From: Rachycentron canadum
Taxonomy: Eukaryota > Chordata > Actinopteri > Carangiformes > Rachycentridae
DNA: 64,000 bases
Direction: 5' to 3'
Assembly: GCA_038496675.1 (NCBI GenBank)
Contig: CM076653.1
Span: 18,057,133-18,121,132 of the forward strand
The translations under genes and the position numbers were made by a program. The notes beneath the pieces were generated by a model that did no database searches, was not told the origin of the DNA, and was given only the letters and a program-made list of their open reading frames with translations. This document shows, in pieces, positions 13,747 to 27,500 of this stretch; position 1 is the first letter of the stretch, and each line of letters begins with the position of its first letter.

Positions 13747-13839
13747 ATGTCGGCTTCTGTAGCTCCACCAGGAAGTGGCAACAGTTCAATCCATCCCATT
13801 CATTCTGTACAGTTTATGCGTGTAGTATTACACCATTGA
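13747..13839 (+). other. Upstream open reading frame in 5' leader
   Basis: A 30-codon ATG-to-TGA frame ends 18 bases before the main ATG at 13858 and is in the same frame as it. A second ATG (13816) lies inside the same frame. The TGA at 13837 also shows that the main protein cannot extend upstream in frame within this exon. Whether the uORF acts depends on the transcription start, which I cannot see; if transcribed, it could limit initiation at the main ATG. Confidence 0.4.
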
Positions 13840-13857
13840 CAATTACTTTATTTCAAA

Positions 13858-13917
13858 ATGCGGCGGAGAACGGAGGCTCAAGCATCAAGCAATGAACCTG
13901 TTAATGCTGATAAAAAG
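13858..13917 (+). CDS. Hydrolase-like gene, coding exon 1
   Basis: Twenty codons, ATG to AAG, followed by donor AAG|gtaatg (phase 0). An in-frame TGA at 13837 makes this the first possible in-frame start here. The encoded N-terminus is basic and then polar (MRRRTEAQASS...), as expected on the cytosolic side of a signal anchor. The sequence upstream contains CCAGGAAGTGG, an ETS-like site, but no TATA box that I can see. Confidence 0.75.
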
Positions 13918-16900
13918 GTAATGCGACGTTAGCGCTAGCCATCTGCTGATAGCTAGCCTACATGTGATAGCTCTGTAAGCTAGCATTAGCTTATTAACTT
14001 CAACAGCTAACCTGTGAAAGTGTCTTTATTCAAGTCAGATGTTTCATCAAAGCATGTCTGCTAGTCACGTTTTCCTGCTCTTACACTGAGGGTTGAACAG
14101 TGCCGACAATGTCCCTCAATTTTGAAGAGAGAGAAGAGGAGCCAAATTCCCTTTAAAAATAGTACTTTTAATTATTTTATAATTATCTACAGCTTACCTG
14201 CCCCCAGCCCTATCATATTTCTCTAGTCTAACAAATCGTTAACATTATTTCTTGAATTCGGCATACACCCAGGACAATAAACACATTTGTCATGACTAAA
14301 ATAATATTTGTTATAGTCTGCTTGAGACCTACTAAAATACATAGTGGTTCACCCTGGAGCGCTGTTATTTATTTATTTTTTTTATCATGGAGTATTACTG
14401 CAGGTCTAACATTACTAACTAACTAAAGGTATATGGGGATATATACAGCACTGTTATATATACACTGTTTCAAAAGTAAAGATGCTTTTAAAACAGATGA
14501 AGAACACATGCTTTTGTGACTGATCACATGCCTTCTATATGAATCTAGATTGCTGAAATGAGGTTAATGTACGAGTTAACATCACATTCTCTTCTCTATA
14601 TGAACTAGGATGCAGATCAAAGACTTCACAGCCAGGCTGGAGCTAAGGGCAGGGTGACTTATGGTTCTGTGCTCATTAACATCGGGAAGTGTTTACTTTT
14701 AATCATTATCATCCCACCGTTCCTCAACTACGCATCGCTTCAGAGAGAAGGACAGATGCTGTTGCCCAAAGGTTCTTTTCTCTAATTCTAATAGTCATTG
14801 TTCCTTTAAGTTTAGTCTAATATAAACTGACAAAATAGGTTTCATGAATTTATCAGCAGGTTTATGTCCTTAAAGCCGTATGAGAAATCCTCTATGAAGC
14901 CTTATCTATGTCTCTATTCTTTTCTCTCTTATTTTCAGATGGCCAGATTGTTGATGTTAGTTTGGGTCAAAAGATGCATCTTTTGTGTAAAGGACGAGGA
15001 AAACCTGTTGGTAAAAACATTTCTTTGAATCAGCAATGAATCATTTTCATGTGCATTGTTTGTCTTTTCACTGAGCTCAGAATAACCAGTTTTTCTTCTT
15101 GTTCAGTTGTACTGGATGCACCGACTGGAATGTCCTCAGACATTTGGTTTCATGTCCAAGAAACCGTTGCCACATTCACAAAGGTAAGCATATGATGTAA
15201 TTACTGTGGGTTGCGTTGATTTTACTTTTTAAAATTATTTGCCAAAATACTATGGCTTTTTAGTGCCCACTAGTAGCTCATCAGAACTGAAATAAATATC
15301 TTAGATGACTCACATTCCTATAACACACTGAGGGTGAGTTACCATGGCTGCTATTGGTTTGCCTTTTACCAAGAAAATCCACTGTAGGGAACTTCTGTTG
15401 AATCAACTACTCCTTAATGTAGCCATTTTATTTGTTGTCAGGGCCATGTAAGGACAGACCTTGCAGTGGATTTGCCACATCCTCTCTGCTCAACAAGGAC
15501 TCAGCACAGCAGAAAGTCTGGGCTGACAGCCTGCCCCATGTTGTTTGTCTGAAATGTGACCCAAATGAGGTCACAGGCTTGTTGGGGAAGGGCCTAGATC
15601 TATCTGAACAACTGCATCACAACAGCAGTTACAAAAACAAACTTGCTTTGTCTACACCTGCGTGTGTATCTTATTTTTCAATGTTATACAACCATCATGC
15701 ATTTACTAATCCTATGCAGGGTAAGGAGGGGCTGGATCTATGTGCATGTAGAACATGATGTTATGTTAAAAAATTCCCTGAACCTATGCTGTCCCTGTTT
15801 GTCACACTGCTCAGGTTTGCACCTATGACCGAATGGGACTGGGCTTCAGCAAGCGGCTGATGCAGAATGAAACCACTGGAACTGAAAAAGTTTGGGGGAT
15901 GTCAACAACTGGACGGTGAGAATGCTACTATGTTTGGCAGTCCCCCTGAGTCCCCCTGAGTTCCTCTGAGATATAAAATATCTTATACTTTCTTTAGTCT
16001 CCATACACAAAGTCATATATACATAATGCCAGTGTTGGTTTTTAAATGCTCGGTGGCCATTGAATTTGTAAAATGTGTGTACATTTAAATGAGATGTAGG
16101 CTAAATGCACAGTACTGTTGTGTGTGATGCAAGTGAATCTGAATCAGATAAGTGCTGATTATTTGAAGCCAGAATCCACTGTGGAGCTTTTCCTCCTGCA
16201 GAGCAGGCCTGCAGTAATGGCACAGCCTCTGTTTCTATGGTGACCTACTGTATGGCTTGTGTCAGTTTCAGGACACTGTAGCTTAGGGGCTATAAGAGGG
16301 AAAAATGGTTGGAGACTATCCAAGGATTGTCTGTAGTAGGAGAAACAGCAAATCATCTTCCTCTTCATCATCACCAGCGGCTGCTGAGGAGGGTCAAGGA
16401 TTGTGTCTCCCATGTGCTTGCACTTGTGTGCCCATTGTTGAGTTATAAAAAGGTTACAAATGCTCATCACTATCTTCCAAGAGGTCTTCTTTTCCCTGAC
16501 CAACGGGTCTATAACCCAAAGATATTTAGTTTACAAAGCTCAAAGCAAAGAAATGAGAATACCAGCACATGCTTGTATTTGAGAAACGGGAACAAAAATC
16601 TATACAATTTTTTAATACATTTTTGACCAGCAGAGATGCATTTGTACATGGATCCCTTATGTATTGTCTTTCCCTGCCGAGCACACGAGCTCCCTGCCCC
16701 GTCCTTCCCTGCGTCACTGCCGTGGGATTGGCCTGTAATCTTCCCTGCCTCTGACATGATAACGCGTTTGTCGAGCCTTAAATCTGCCTAAGGGATAAAC
16801 AGGTGTGGTTCGCCGACAGTCAGCACTCTAGTTTAACTTGGCATCTGGCCCAGAAAGCACCCGTTGGAGATGCAAGCAATCAATTTCCCAGATTTCAATA

Positions 16901-19900
16901 TCTCAAGGAGTTTGATGACCGCCTACCCTTAAGTTTCGTGAAATCTGTTATTTTCAGCGTGACACCACAGTTTTGATTTATTAGCACAACAAACCCAGGA
17001 CGACAGATGGCTCTTGGAGAGGAGCTGCTGCATCTCATGTAATGATGAAGCTCCCTCTGATGATAGAAGTTTGCTGGTGATTGTTTGTCCTGTGGTGTTT
17101 TGCGATGGAGGAGAGCCAGCAGTGCCCTCCCTTATGCTGTTGTTTGGGTTTCAGCAGTACTGTTTATTTTGGTGCTTGGAAAGTGATTAAATAGAGAACT
17201 AAAAATATTGCTTACTTTAACTTTCATTTAGTTCCCTACTGTCAATTTAGGATAGAGAACTTTTTTTTTTTCAACTTTTTTAGGGCATTTTTGCATCTTA
17301 ATGACTCTTCAGTGGGTTTTTAATAAATCTGTTAATGAGCAGATCACAGATTAATGATGGCCTGTCGTATTCATCTTTCATGTTGGGCATCCTAATCCCA
17401 CCTACCTGAATAAATAAACCTCCTGGCCCAGTTTGCAGAGTGTCCTGGTTTTTATGCAGAGACAGATGAGTAATGTTGTTGTTGTCTTCCAGGATGGTGG
17501 ATGATCTGCACCGACTCCTGCAGGCTGCTGCGATAGCCAAGCCCTTCATCCTGGTGGGCTCAGAGATTGGTGCGCTCAATGGCAGATTCTACAGCCACAT
17601 TCATGACGTGTAAGTGTTGTGCAATCAAAATGAATATGCATAAAAGTCAGTTTACTTGTTGAAAGGTGCTGTGGCCTTAGAGGAACTTTGTCAGGCAAAG
17701 CAAGCCAAGATGACCCCGATGTTGTCATCAGGATTATCTTGGCTCATTTAATTTAGTTTTAAAGCTGATTTATGCAAAACTCTAAAACATCTTATTTATA
17801 ATATAAAAAAGTGTGACGCATTAGTTCATCAAAAATTATAGTTTAAAAGCATGCACGGCAATCAAACAACAAGCAAGAAAAAGACATGTGGCGAGACAGA
17901 CTGATAAGATAACAGGTGACAGCTGGTAGAAAGTACACTCTACACACAGGCTGAAGCATGGAACGGCCATTTAAACAAATAGTATGTGTCCATGTGTTGA
18001 GCTCCAGCTTTAACCAAGAAGGCAGATTGACTAAAACGAAGACGAAAACATTTTACACATTTAAAGGATGAGGCTGGCATATATTCCCATGAGAGGCCCA
18101 AGACCAAGAATGTGTTGGCGACCTCTTGACCCTTTGTGTGGCTCTCAGAAATCTGAGAGAGTAAACAGAGACTGAATAAACTACAGCGTGTGTGTATAAT
18201 GACAGTGGCAGTCTGCACACGCGGTAGTTGCTGGTTAACTTGATTTATTGTTGGTCTTGGTCTTTTCAATTGATCATTTGCGAATAAAATATATAGAATA
18301 TCACTAGACCAGGTCTACCAAATCTTTGATAAAACCTGCGAGACAACTACATTTCAAATAGCTTTATAGCATCTGGAATGAAGAACCTCTCAAACTCACA
18401 CTTAACAAAATATATTCCAGTGTCCATTCCCATCATCCCTCATAACTCAGCCTTTGCAGAGACAACATAGTGATTAATGTGACAAGTAGGCAGCACCTGG
18501 AATGAAAGATTTAGTATTTAATCAGGCACGATGTTTCTGCCGTTAAGGGAGAAAATTAAGTAGTGGTGAGTGGATGACATCTTTCCATATGGAAATATTG
18601 CCCCTGGAGCTGATGTACGTGTGGTTAATTGTCTGTGGGGACACAGGAGGGACAAATCTACAGGAGGATGGATGGGATGACACTATCCATCTCACACTCA
18701 TTAAGACCCAGGCCAGGAGGTTAAAGTGGACAAAGGTGGTCAATGAGTCTTACCTCATCTGAGTGTATTTGTGTGTGTCCTCTCATTGTCCTCAGGCAAG
18801 TGTCAGACCTGGTGCTGATTGATCCCATCCCAGAGGATGTCTTTGAGGAGGACCAGTGGAATGAGTACTGGTGAGTGTATAGGAGGATTCAGGGACATAA
18901 GAAGGACATAGGTGGGGAGAAAAGGTAGCAGAGGATGAAAGGAAAGAAGAGAGAAGATGGAAAGATGCTGAAGAAGCAAACAAGTAGAGAGGAATGTGAA
19001 AAACTTGAAAAGGAGCAAAGACTGGGAAAAGAGGAGCGGAAAGGAGGGAAGAGTATGATAAAGAGCTCTGAAGGGCAGAGAGGAGCAGATAAAAAGTGAA
19101 AGGCAGTGAAGAGGAGAAGAAATAAGGAAATGTATCAAGAAAAAAGAGGATTAGGATGAGGAGCGGGGAGTCAGACGCTAGCACGTTTCACGAGTCAAGC
19201 TCCAAACTTTTCCCTCATGGGCTTTTATGGTGAGAATAGCTGGTTATCTTTGCTGGGTGGGGCTCATTAGCATGATTAATTGGAGGCCTAAGAAACTCAT
19301 TAGCTGTAGCTGATCACACTTTTTCAGCATGAAACAGATGATGGGAGAGCGAGGGTTGTGGTGGTTGTCGGGACTGACTGACAGACAGTGGTATAACACT
19401 GCTTTAATCCTCCAGGCGAGATATATGTCAAGTGATTGTCATTGTCAGCGTATATCTCATTATGCAATAATTATCATACAGAGGGGAATGGTTGTTATTA
19501 ATGATAACCCACAGTGTGGAGGAGAAATGTTGGTGGAAGGTAGAAGTGTCAATTTTGCATCAACACCTCACTCTGTTTACAAGTAAAGCATGTCATGTGT
19601 AATCATTAAAGGTTATTTCACTTCATTAAGCCGTTACGTAATTTTACCAAACCACCAAGCTCTTAGTTGTAGCTGACAGCCCAGCAGCACCGGCTGCATC
19701 ATAAACAAGTCACTGCAGTGCATCTGTATGTGTTCTCAGTTGTTGCAGATCAAAAAGTTGTTTCCTGCTTCAAACACAAGAGATTACAATATCAGACACA
19801 AGAATGAATGAAAAGATATGCATGACAACAAAAAATAAAAATTACTCTCAATAATCTAGGACAATAGAAAACATTATATATTAACATAGTACTTACTATG

Positions 19901-22900
19901 TGGCATTCCTAGGGAGCCCTCGATGGCCCTTTTGCAATGAATGTGCATATGAGGCATTTAGGGCACATTTGTCAAACAAAAATCTGCAAGTTTGTTTCAT
20001 TGATGGACTTCTTTAGGTGGGGCCCCTAAGAGTCTAGGGTCGTCAAGGAGGTTATGTTTTGTCTTGTTTTGTTTTGTAAGGGTTTGTTAATTTTTTTGGT
20101 CAGCAGGATTACACACAAAGTACTGAACCAGTTTGCAGCAAACCTGTTGTAGGTACAGGGCATGGGCCATGTAAGAACACACTGAATTGTGGTGTAGATC
20201 TGGTTCAAGGAGCAGATCCAGGAATTTTTTTATCACTTTCCTCAACATTGTGAGATTTTCATTAATATTTTGCGTTGCTGGGTGCCCTTCTAGTGTTGTG
20301 GTTGTGAGCATGTTAGCCTTCCAATGCTAGCATTTAGCTCAAAGCACAGCTCTTCCTAAGTGCAGCCTCACCATGCCAATGGCATGACTGTGTTTTCAGT
20401 CCTTCTCCATACTTCCCAGAACAAGTGTAGTATTCTAAAATCAATAAAACTGACAGCTTTTGGGTACATTTGGCAAGTGTTTTTAACCCTTTTTCATCAT
20501 TTGTGTTTTTAATATCTACCAAGGCCATGGATTAATGACATTTTAGACTGCTTTAGAAAGTATTCAGACCCCCTTTGTTGTGTTTGTAGATTTGATAATA
20601 AATATGATGGTAATATGCCATTTATGCCCATTAATCTTGAATCAATAATGACAGTGAAGACATTTTTTAGATATTCTTGAGCTCTGTTAAAAAACTGAAA
20701 TCTCTCTCTGATGTTTTCGCCCATGTAATTGTCAGCAGGATTACTGAATCAATTTGCACTGAACTTAGCCCAACGAAGAATCTTTTTAATTTTGGAGCAT
20801 CTTTTTTTTTTCCTGCTGAAGTCTGGTGTATGTTGTTTGATATTGGCCATGGCAGTGGTCTGCCCTCTTTGATTGCCCTTCTAGTTGGTTTGTATGTTTA
20901 TTTGTCTACAGGATTATGCATAAAGAACAAACTTGATAGATAGGTTTGGACCCAGCCAGAAAAGAATCCAATAAATTTTGGTGTGGCTCCATAAGAGCTA
21001 GTCAGATACGTGTAGGAATGTTTGGCCTTGGTGGAGGTATTTGCTGTGCCATCCTTGTTTACATAAGCAGATGTTTTGCCGTGACACTCCACAGTGTGGT
21101 CAGTGCATCCTGTTTAATTATCCTTGATGTTTGGGAACTTGATGGGAGTCAACATGTGGTAAAATGAATTGCACACAGTTTACCACATGTGTAAAAAGGT
21201 TCCACAATTCACACGTGTGAATTGTCCAAGTCGAAGAAACTTTCTGCAGACCTCTGCTGTAAAGTTGTGTGGTGAGGCATTGATCAGGGAAAGGGTATAA
21301 AAAGACCTCTAAAGCTTTTAGTGTTCCCAGGAGCACTGTGGTCTCAATAATTGGGAAATGGAGTCTGGAACTACCAGGACTCTTCCTAGATTTGAACTCA
21401 CTATATCTGGTGAACACCAGACACTACTCATCACCTGGCTAATAACATCCCTACGGTTAAGCATGGTGGTACCCGGCAGGGACAGTCAGACTGGTCAGAC
21501 AGTTCATGCAATCTGAGACCAGGGCAGCAGTTCACTGTTCAGCACTATGAAGACAAGTCTCCTTCAATTTTCCAGCCAAAGCCCAGACTTAAACCACACA
21601 GAACATCTGTGCAGAGACCTAAGGTGGCAGTTTGGATGCTTCCCATCCAATCTGATGGAGTTAAGAGGATCTACTAGGAAGAAAAGGATAAACTGCCCAA
21701 ATCCTGGTGTACAAAGCTTATGGAGACTGACCCAAGAAGACTTCAGGCTATAATTGCTGCCAAAGGGGCTACTACTGAATGAGGGGTCTGAATGCTTTTA
21801 TCATGAGAGACTTTTAGATTATTTTTTTTTATGCTTTTATATATAAAAACATCTTTTCACTTTGTCATTATGGGTGATTTAGTGTGAATTGATGGTCAAA
21901 AAGGGCAATTTTATCCATTTAAAATTCAATCTACTGAATTATAAATGGATAAAATTGCCATTTTTGACCACACAAAGTAAAGGGGTCTGGATATTATCTG
22001 AAGTCACTGTCATTGAGCTATGTTGTTATCAAGTTGCTCTTTTGAATTTGTACCACAACGGAGTACATGAATTAATTTCATGTACTAAATAAACTGTAAT
22101 GCCCCCATTGTTTGAATATTTTAGTATACAACTGCTTTAATAATATATTCAGCTGGTCATAGTAGGGTAAGTTCAATCAAAGCCAGTGAAGTAGTTTTAC
22201 TAGTTAGTTTTATTTTGTGATGATTTACCATCGGGGAGTGTGTGAGCTCTGATAAGACAGACAAAGTCAAGCTATCTCATTTTTAAGCGCAACTCCATGA
22301 CTGAGTGCATCTGTAGTCAGTCCACCAATCGTAGCTCACAGCTTACATAAGCATGAGTCAAGTTAGATAAGAAATGGATCCCTGAAAATGGCCTAATTTG
22401 TACGTGACTCAAAGTGGAACAGCACCATTTATCAGGGGTATGTGTCCAATTATCCTCTGATTAATAGGCATTCATTTCACTGAGTACATGACAGTGCAGC
22501 CACAATCCAATTACTCTGTGGAGAAGCAATGGAGAAATGAAACGAACCAGAGACTTACATTTACTCTATAAAAAAAAACAATTTTATCATTGGTGTCTGA
22601 TTTCCATGGGGGAGTAAAAATAGAAACAGGAATGGGATATACAGTATGACGATATGAGAGATGCAGCACAACATCACGGCATCCCAGCATATCAGTGCTA
22701 TTGTCATTCTTCAGCATACTTCTCTTCTTTTTGTATTTTGTTCTGAAAGATTACATGTAGGTGTGTATTTCTCTCTCTTAGATAGGGGTTTATGAGCTGT
22801 TGGAGGTCTCGCAGTATTTGGTACACAAGATAAGTAGTGCAGAAGGGAGCAGGGCTGCACCTGAGCAGGATTGAGAGGAGACTGTATCAGCCTTGCACTG

Positions 22901-24503
22901 GGACTGGAGGATTTACACATCAAAGACCTGCTCATTAACAGAGGCTCGCTCCCAAAATTAGTTCTGTTACATCCTACAAAATGATTCGCCATCATCTCTG
23001 GAGAATGGCATGTGTTTGTGTGTGCATGCGTTTGTCTGTGTGTGTGTGTCTGTCTGTGACTTGTGTGTACTTGCTGGAAGGGGTCAACTTTCTTATTTGG
23101 GATTTTCCTCTGCAGACGTGGCAGCATGTGTCTCATTTCCTTGCAGGCATAGATAATGCTTCCTGATGAAAAACCAAGCAGTAGGTCTAGCATCAGAGAT
23201 TAGGAGAAGCCCCAGCGTACGTCTGGACAAATTGCATTCAGGATGAGAGCCAGTGGTTTGACTCACTCGGCGCTGTCACTCTTTGTTTCGGCAGAACAAG
23301 CAGAGGAAGCTCTACATTACTTCAGTGCAGACCGCAATATTCCCTACATGATGGCCGAGGTCTTATGCATGGGGGCATTGTCATATTGAAATAGGGAAGG
23401 GCCTTCCCCACACTGTTATTGCAAAGTTGGAAACACACAATGTTGTTAAACATTATTGTATATTGTCACATTGAGATTTCACTTAGCTGGGTATCACTGG
23501 GGTTTTGTTAGTTTGTTGAAATTGTGCCAAACTGCATCAAGCTCTGAACATGTTTTGCGCTACGTCTCTGTACCAGGGGACAGTCGTGCTGAGCCATGTT
23601 GTTATGGTCTCTCTTGGCAGCGGGGACGAACATGACTGAGTCAGGATGGTCTTTAGCAATCAAATAAGCTGAGCCTCACACTAAACTGAAGGGATCAGCT
23701 GTGTCTCTCTGGTGTTGAGTTTAGTTTTATTCCTATATGTCTTTCTAATTACTTTCAGTCATATAGGAGCTGTGTGAAGTTAATGTAAACTGGACATTTC
23801 CTTCTGCTGCTTCGCATTAAAAGTTGCAGGTTAGGGGGCGCTCTGATGGCTTTGGGGTCAAGACATCAACCCTGAAGTGCAATGGCCATGGTTCGCATCT
23901 TGCCAGGGACCTTTGTTGCACATCTGGCCTCACTGCACTCTTTCTACATTTCCTGATTTTTTAAAATTTATTTATTTTTTTATTCTCTATTGTCACTCAT
24001 GTAAAAAAAAAAGGCATCAAATTTGTAATAAAACCAGCTGCAGGCTTTTATTGTGAAGCATAGAACTGAGAAAACTATTCAGTTTTCTCAGTTCTATTCT
24101 TAAAATAAAATTAGTCTTCACAACAAGATATGGACATAAATGATACTATCTGTTCAATGGATCAGTTTTAAATTAAGGTAAATAACTTTTACATTGCATA
24201 CTGTCCCAGTGGAGAAGCATTTGCATTGTGCCAGCACTGCCTGTATGACTGCAGTCGGTCATGGCTTAAATTGAGTATCTCCACTTGCATTGAAAAACAG
24301 CATAGTTGAAACTATGAAAAACATGTCCATATACTTTTGGCCACCTTTTATCCTATTTATAATCATCAGGCTCTCTGGATTCTCTAGATAAACACCATTG
24401 GTCAGAGATTTTGCTTGAACAAATGCAATCATAATTTGTTCATCTTGTATTTAAACGAAGGAACTTAGCCATGCATTTACACCGTGTGTGTGTGTGTGTG
24501 TGC

Positions 24504-24560
<57 letters not shown>

Positions 24561-27500
24561 TTTCTGCAGCCGAGATAGTTCATGCACTAATTTACCCCAT
24601 GGGGAATATATTTGCTCAGAGAGCAGAAACAGTGGGGAATGCTCTTGTCTAATGGGATGGTCCTTACAATTTAATGAATGCTGATTGATTGGCAAACTCT
24701 CCGTTTTAATGTACCATTACTGTGTTTAGTTCAACTCAGTCCTCACAGGAGCACCACTTGAAAGTCCTTCCTTCTGCATCTCACTTCTTTTAAGTCCAAG
24801 CTTTTTGGCCATAATTTGAATACTTAATGTCTGATGCTGAAACACAAAGCCTGTAGTCAGGGTGTATTTTTAGGTGTATGCTGTATAAATCTACAGAATA
24901 CTGGATGTTCTCCCTCTTCATGTGTGCGAGATTGCACGATGCACATAAGTGGCTGCTGAGGGAGCATATGAGGTAATGAGTGTCTCGGTGTGGGCTGAAC
25001 ATCTGCGGCTGCAGGCCTGGATAGAAGCCTGATTGAGTTATGAATCCCAAAATGAAAATGACGCTTTCTGTCTCATTCATCATCCTACCTGTCATTAATG
25101 TGCTCAATGGGGCCTGATCACAAACACACACATGGTCCTGATGACACAGGCATTTATACAGGTGCATGCTGTATGTAAGCAGAGCCCACACAGCTTGCTG
25201 CAGTGTGTAGCAGATAGGCGTGTTTTGCAGCTCACCTGGAGCCTGCTCTGTATGACAGGCAGCATATGACTGTCACTTTGACTGACGACCATTCAGAGTC
25301 ACACAACTGCTGCATGCGGCTTGATTTATCAGCCAGACAGGGTTTAATACCAGGAACAAGAAGAGTGTTTCTATCTTTCCCCACAGCACTTTGTTAGTGG
25401 AAAGATTTACAGACAGCAGAGACTTCTCTTCTCTTCTCTTCTCTTCTCTTCTCTTCTCTTCTCTTCTCTTCTCTTCTCTTCTCTTCTCTTCTCTTCTCTT
25501 CTCTTCTCTTCTCTTCTCTTCTCTTTCAGTTATACTCAGATGCTACTCATTAATTTAATACTTTAAGTAACATTATGTAATCTCTGAGCATTTGCTCATT
25601 CTCTCTGTTTCCTCTGCCTTCATTGGTAAACAGTAGCAGCCAGTGATGACATATCCAGTCTCCCCCTCAGAGCCCATTCGCTTTCACTGTGAGCTGCGTT
25701 CAATAACCCACTGGAGCAAAGCCCTGCTCTAAACCCCTCCAGGAATCCTTGGCTGAGATTGGCAGCAATCACCCGGCCATGGGCCGATGGAGGGGGGGAG
25801 ATGGAAGAGTGAAGAAATAAAAGAGAGAGAAATGGAGTAAAAGTTAGGACAGCAGGAAATAAAATGAAGCAGTAGGAGAAGATGCAGCCTGACAAACGCA
25901 GGATGCTGAGACTGTTGATGACATGATAAAGATGGGAGAGACCTTGTAAATGCATGTCAGCTTTTGCACACATGAGGCAAATATATGTGAAGAATATGTT
26001 TAAAATAAAACAATATATATGTGTATAGACCAGTGATAGAAAAAACATAACTTGGGCTATAAAACAGTCCCCATACAGAATACAGGGTTCTGTATCTGAC
26101 CCTGCAGGTTCCAACAGTATGTGATTCATTATTCTTCGTACCGTGGTTCTGTAATGGCTCCCAGTGTGTCAGCCTCGACAGTCTTCTCCTGACTCAGCTG
26201 CCCCCCCCTGCATCCAGAGACTCCCAGATGAATTAGGAATGCCAATTAATTGTAATTAGAACCACTGTAAGCGTAACTATTGCTGTTATGCTTCACTAAT
26301 GAAGAAAGGCTGCCACAGCCCCTGTGTATTTACCCCAGTGTAATCTATAGTATTGATGCAGGGAGGAAGCGTTAGAGGTGGCAGGGGATGCTGTGTGCAG
26401 CCTCAGTGGGCTGTGGTACAAGAGTGACACCTTGTGTTCATACCAGGTATTGTACCTTTAAACTGCAGTTGTCCTAGGTTGGGACAGTTTTGATGTTGTG
26501 CTTATTTTCTGTGCACATTTTTTTGTAAATTGTCTAGGTTGGGATCCAAAGTGAAGATTGTAAATGAAGCCTGGCTCACATCCAAATTTTCAAAGTCAAA
26601 AAGTGTAAGTGAAACAGAATTAAGTCTAGTTGTGCTTGTAATGAAGCAGAGTCAGAGCAGTTTAAATCAGATAATAGTCACATAGTAATAGGTGAGTGTA
26701 ACACACACACTTCCTTCCATTGTACAAAAATGAAGCCAAAATATCCTGGATACAGCTGCTGCCATCTAGTGCTGGTGCTGGTGTGCCACATGTATGTTTT
26801 ATAGTATCAGATATCTAATACACGACTTAGCAGAAAAACCAACTACATCAGTGTGATAAGAAGTACCAACAATGGATTTTTTTTTTTTTTTTTTTTGGCC
26901 CATTTATTAACATGGAGGGGGCAGTGTTTATGAGCCTCAGAAAAAACATTTTACAGCCTCTTGTCTCAATAAAATACAACAAAAAAGGTGTAATGATCCC
27001 ATGAAGAAAAATCAAACCTAAAAGCACAAACAAGAAAAGTATACACTAATTACAATTTAAATAGACAGTTAAAGGACAATTCATTATGCTTACTGAACTA
27101 GAACAGTGTTCAGATTTGTCAATGTTTTCCATTATGTATGTGTGTGTATGTATTGACAGATGGCATAGGCAGTATTAGTCTACACTTCATGGCTGTTGTG
27201 GAGAAATTACATTATATATTTGCTTGTGATCAGTTCATGTTATGTCAAGCTGTAGATAAATAAATGTGTGTTTTTATGCATTTCATCTATAAATCTATTG
27301 ATCCAATTTACAGCTGCAGGTATGCATGTCAGTCCATATGATGACTGAAATATCCACAAGTGGATTAAGGTTCAAAATGGAACCAGGACCCAGTGAAACT
27401 GAGGAAAATGAAGGGTAGAAAACTGAAATCCTGGTGGATCAAAGCACAATACGATATAATACAGTTCAGTACATTACAGTCCAATATGAGTTGCTCCCAT

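Larger units (their letters stand above)
20541..22011. mobile_element. Decayed Tc1-like DNA transposon
   Basis: The left end reads 'agaaagtattcagacccc' (from about 20555) and the right end is its diverged reverse complement, 'ggggtctggatattatctgaag' region (about 21981-22005). Inside, 21300-21760 shows transposase remnants: 'tggaactaccaggactcttcc', 'taagcatggtggta', and a frame at 21547-21753 with QSPDLNHTEHLCRDL, close to the family's Q-S-P-D-L-N-P-I-E-H-L-W block. The frame is broken by stops and frame changes and other repeats are inserted, so it is inactive. It lies in intron 7 of the hydrolase-like gene. Confidence 0.85.

Noticed and set aside
15432..15758. A 108-codon plus-strand frame in intron 4 of the hydrolase-like gene
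   Set aside because: It sits between exons that already join in phase (15183 to 15815) and has no motif or good donor.
22711..23193. A 160-codon minus-strand frame
   Set aside because: Contains a His-Thr-rich run from a TG tract and nothing recognisable; judged chance.
25620..26129. A 169-codon hydrophobic minus-strand open frame
   Set aside because: No splice context, no motif, and hydrophobicity typical of pyrimidine-rich antisense of an intron.
26537..26607. An exon-like block (tgtctag|GTTGGG ... AAAAGT|gtaagt) on the plus strand inside intron 7
   Set aside because: It opens in the right phase after exon 7, but neither possible donor leaves the phase needed for exon 8, and the encoded stretch adds no hydrolase motif.
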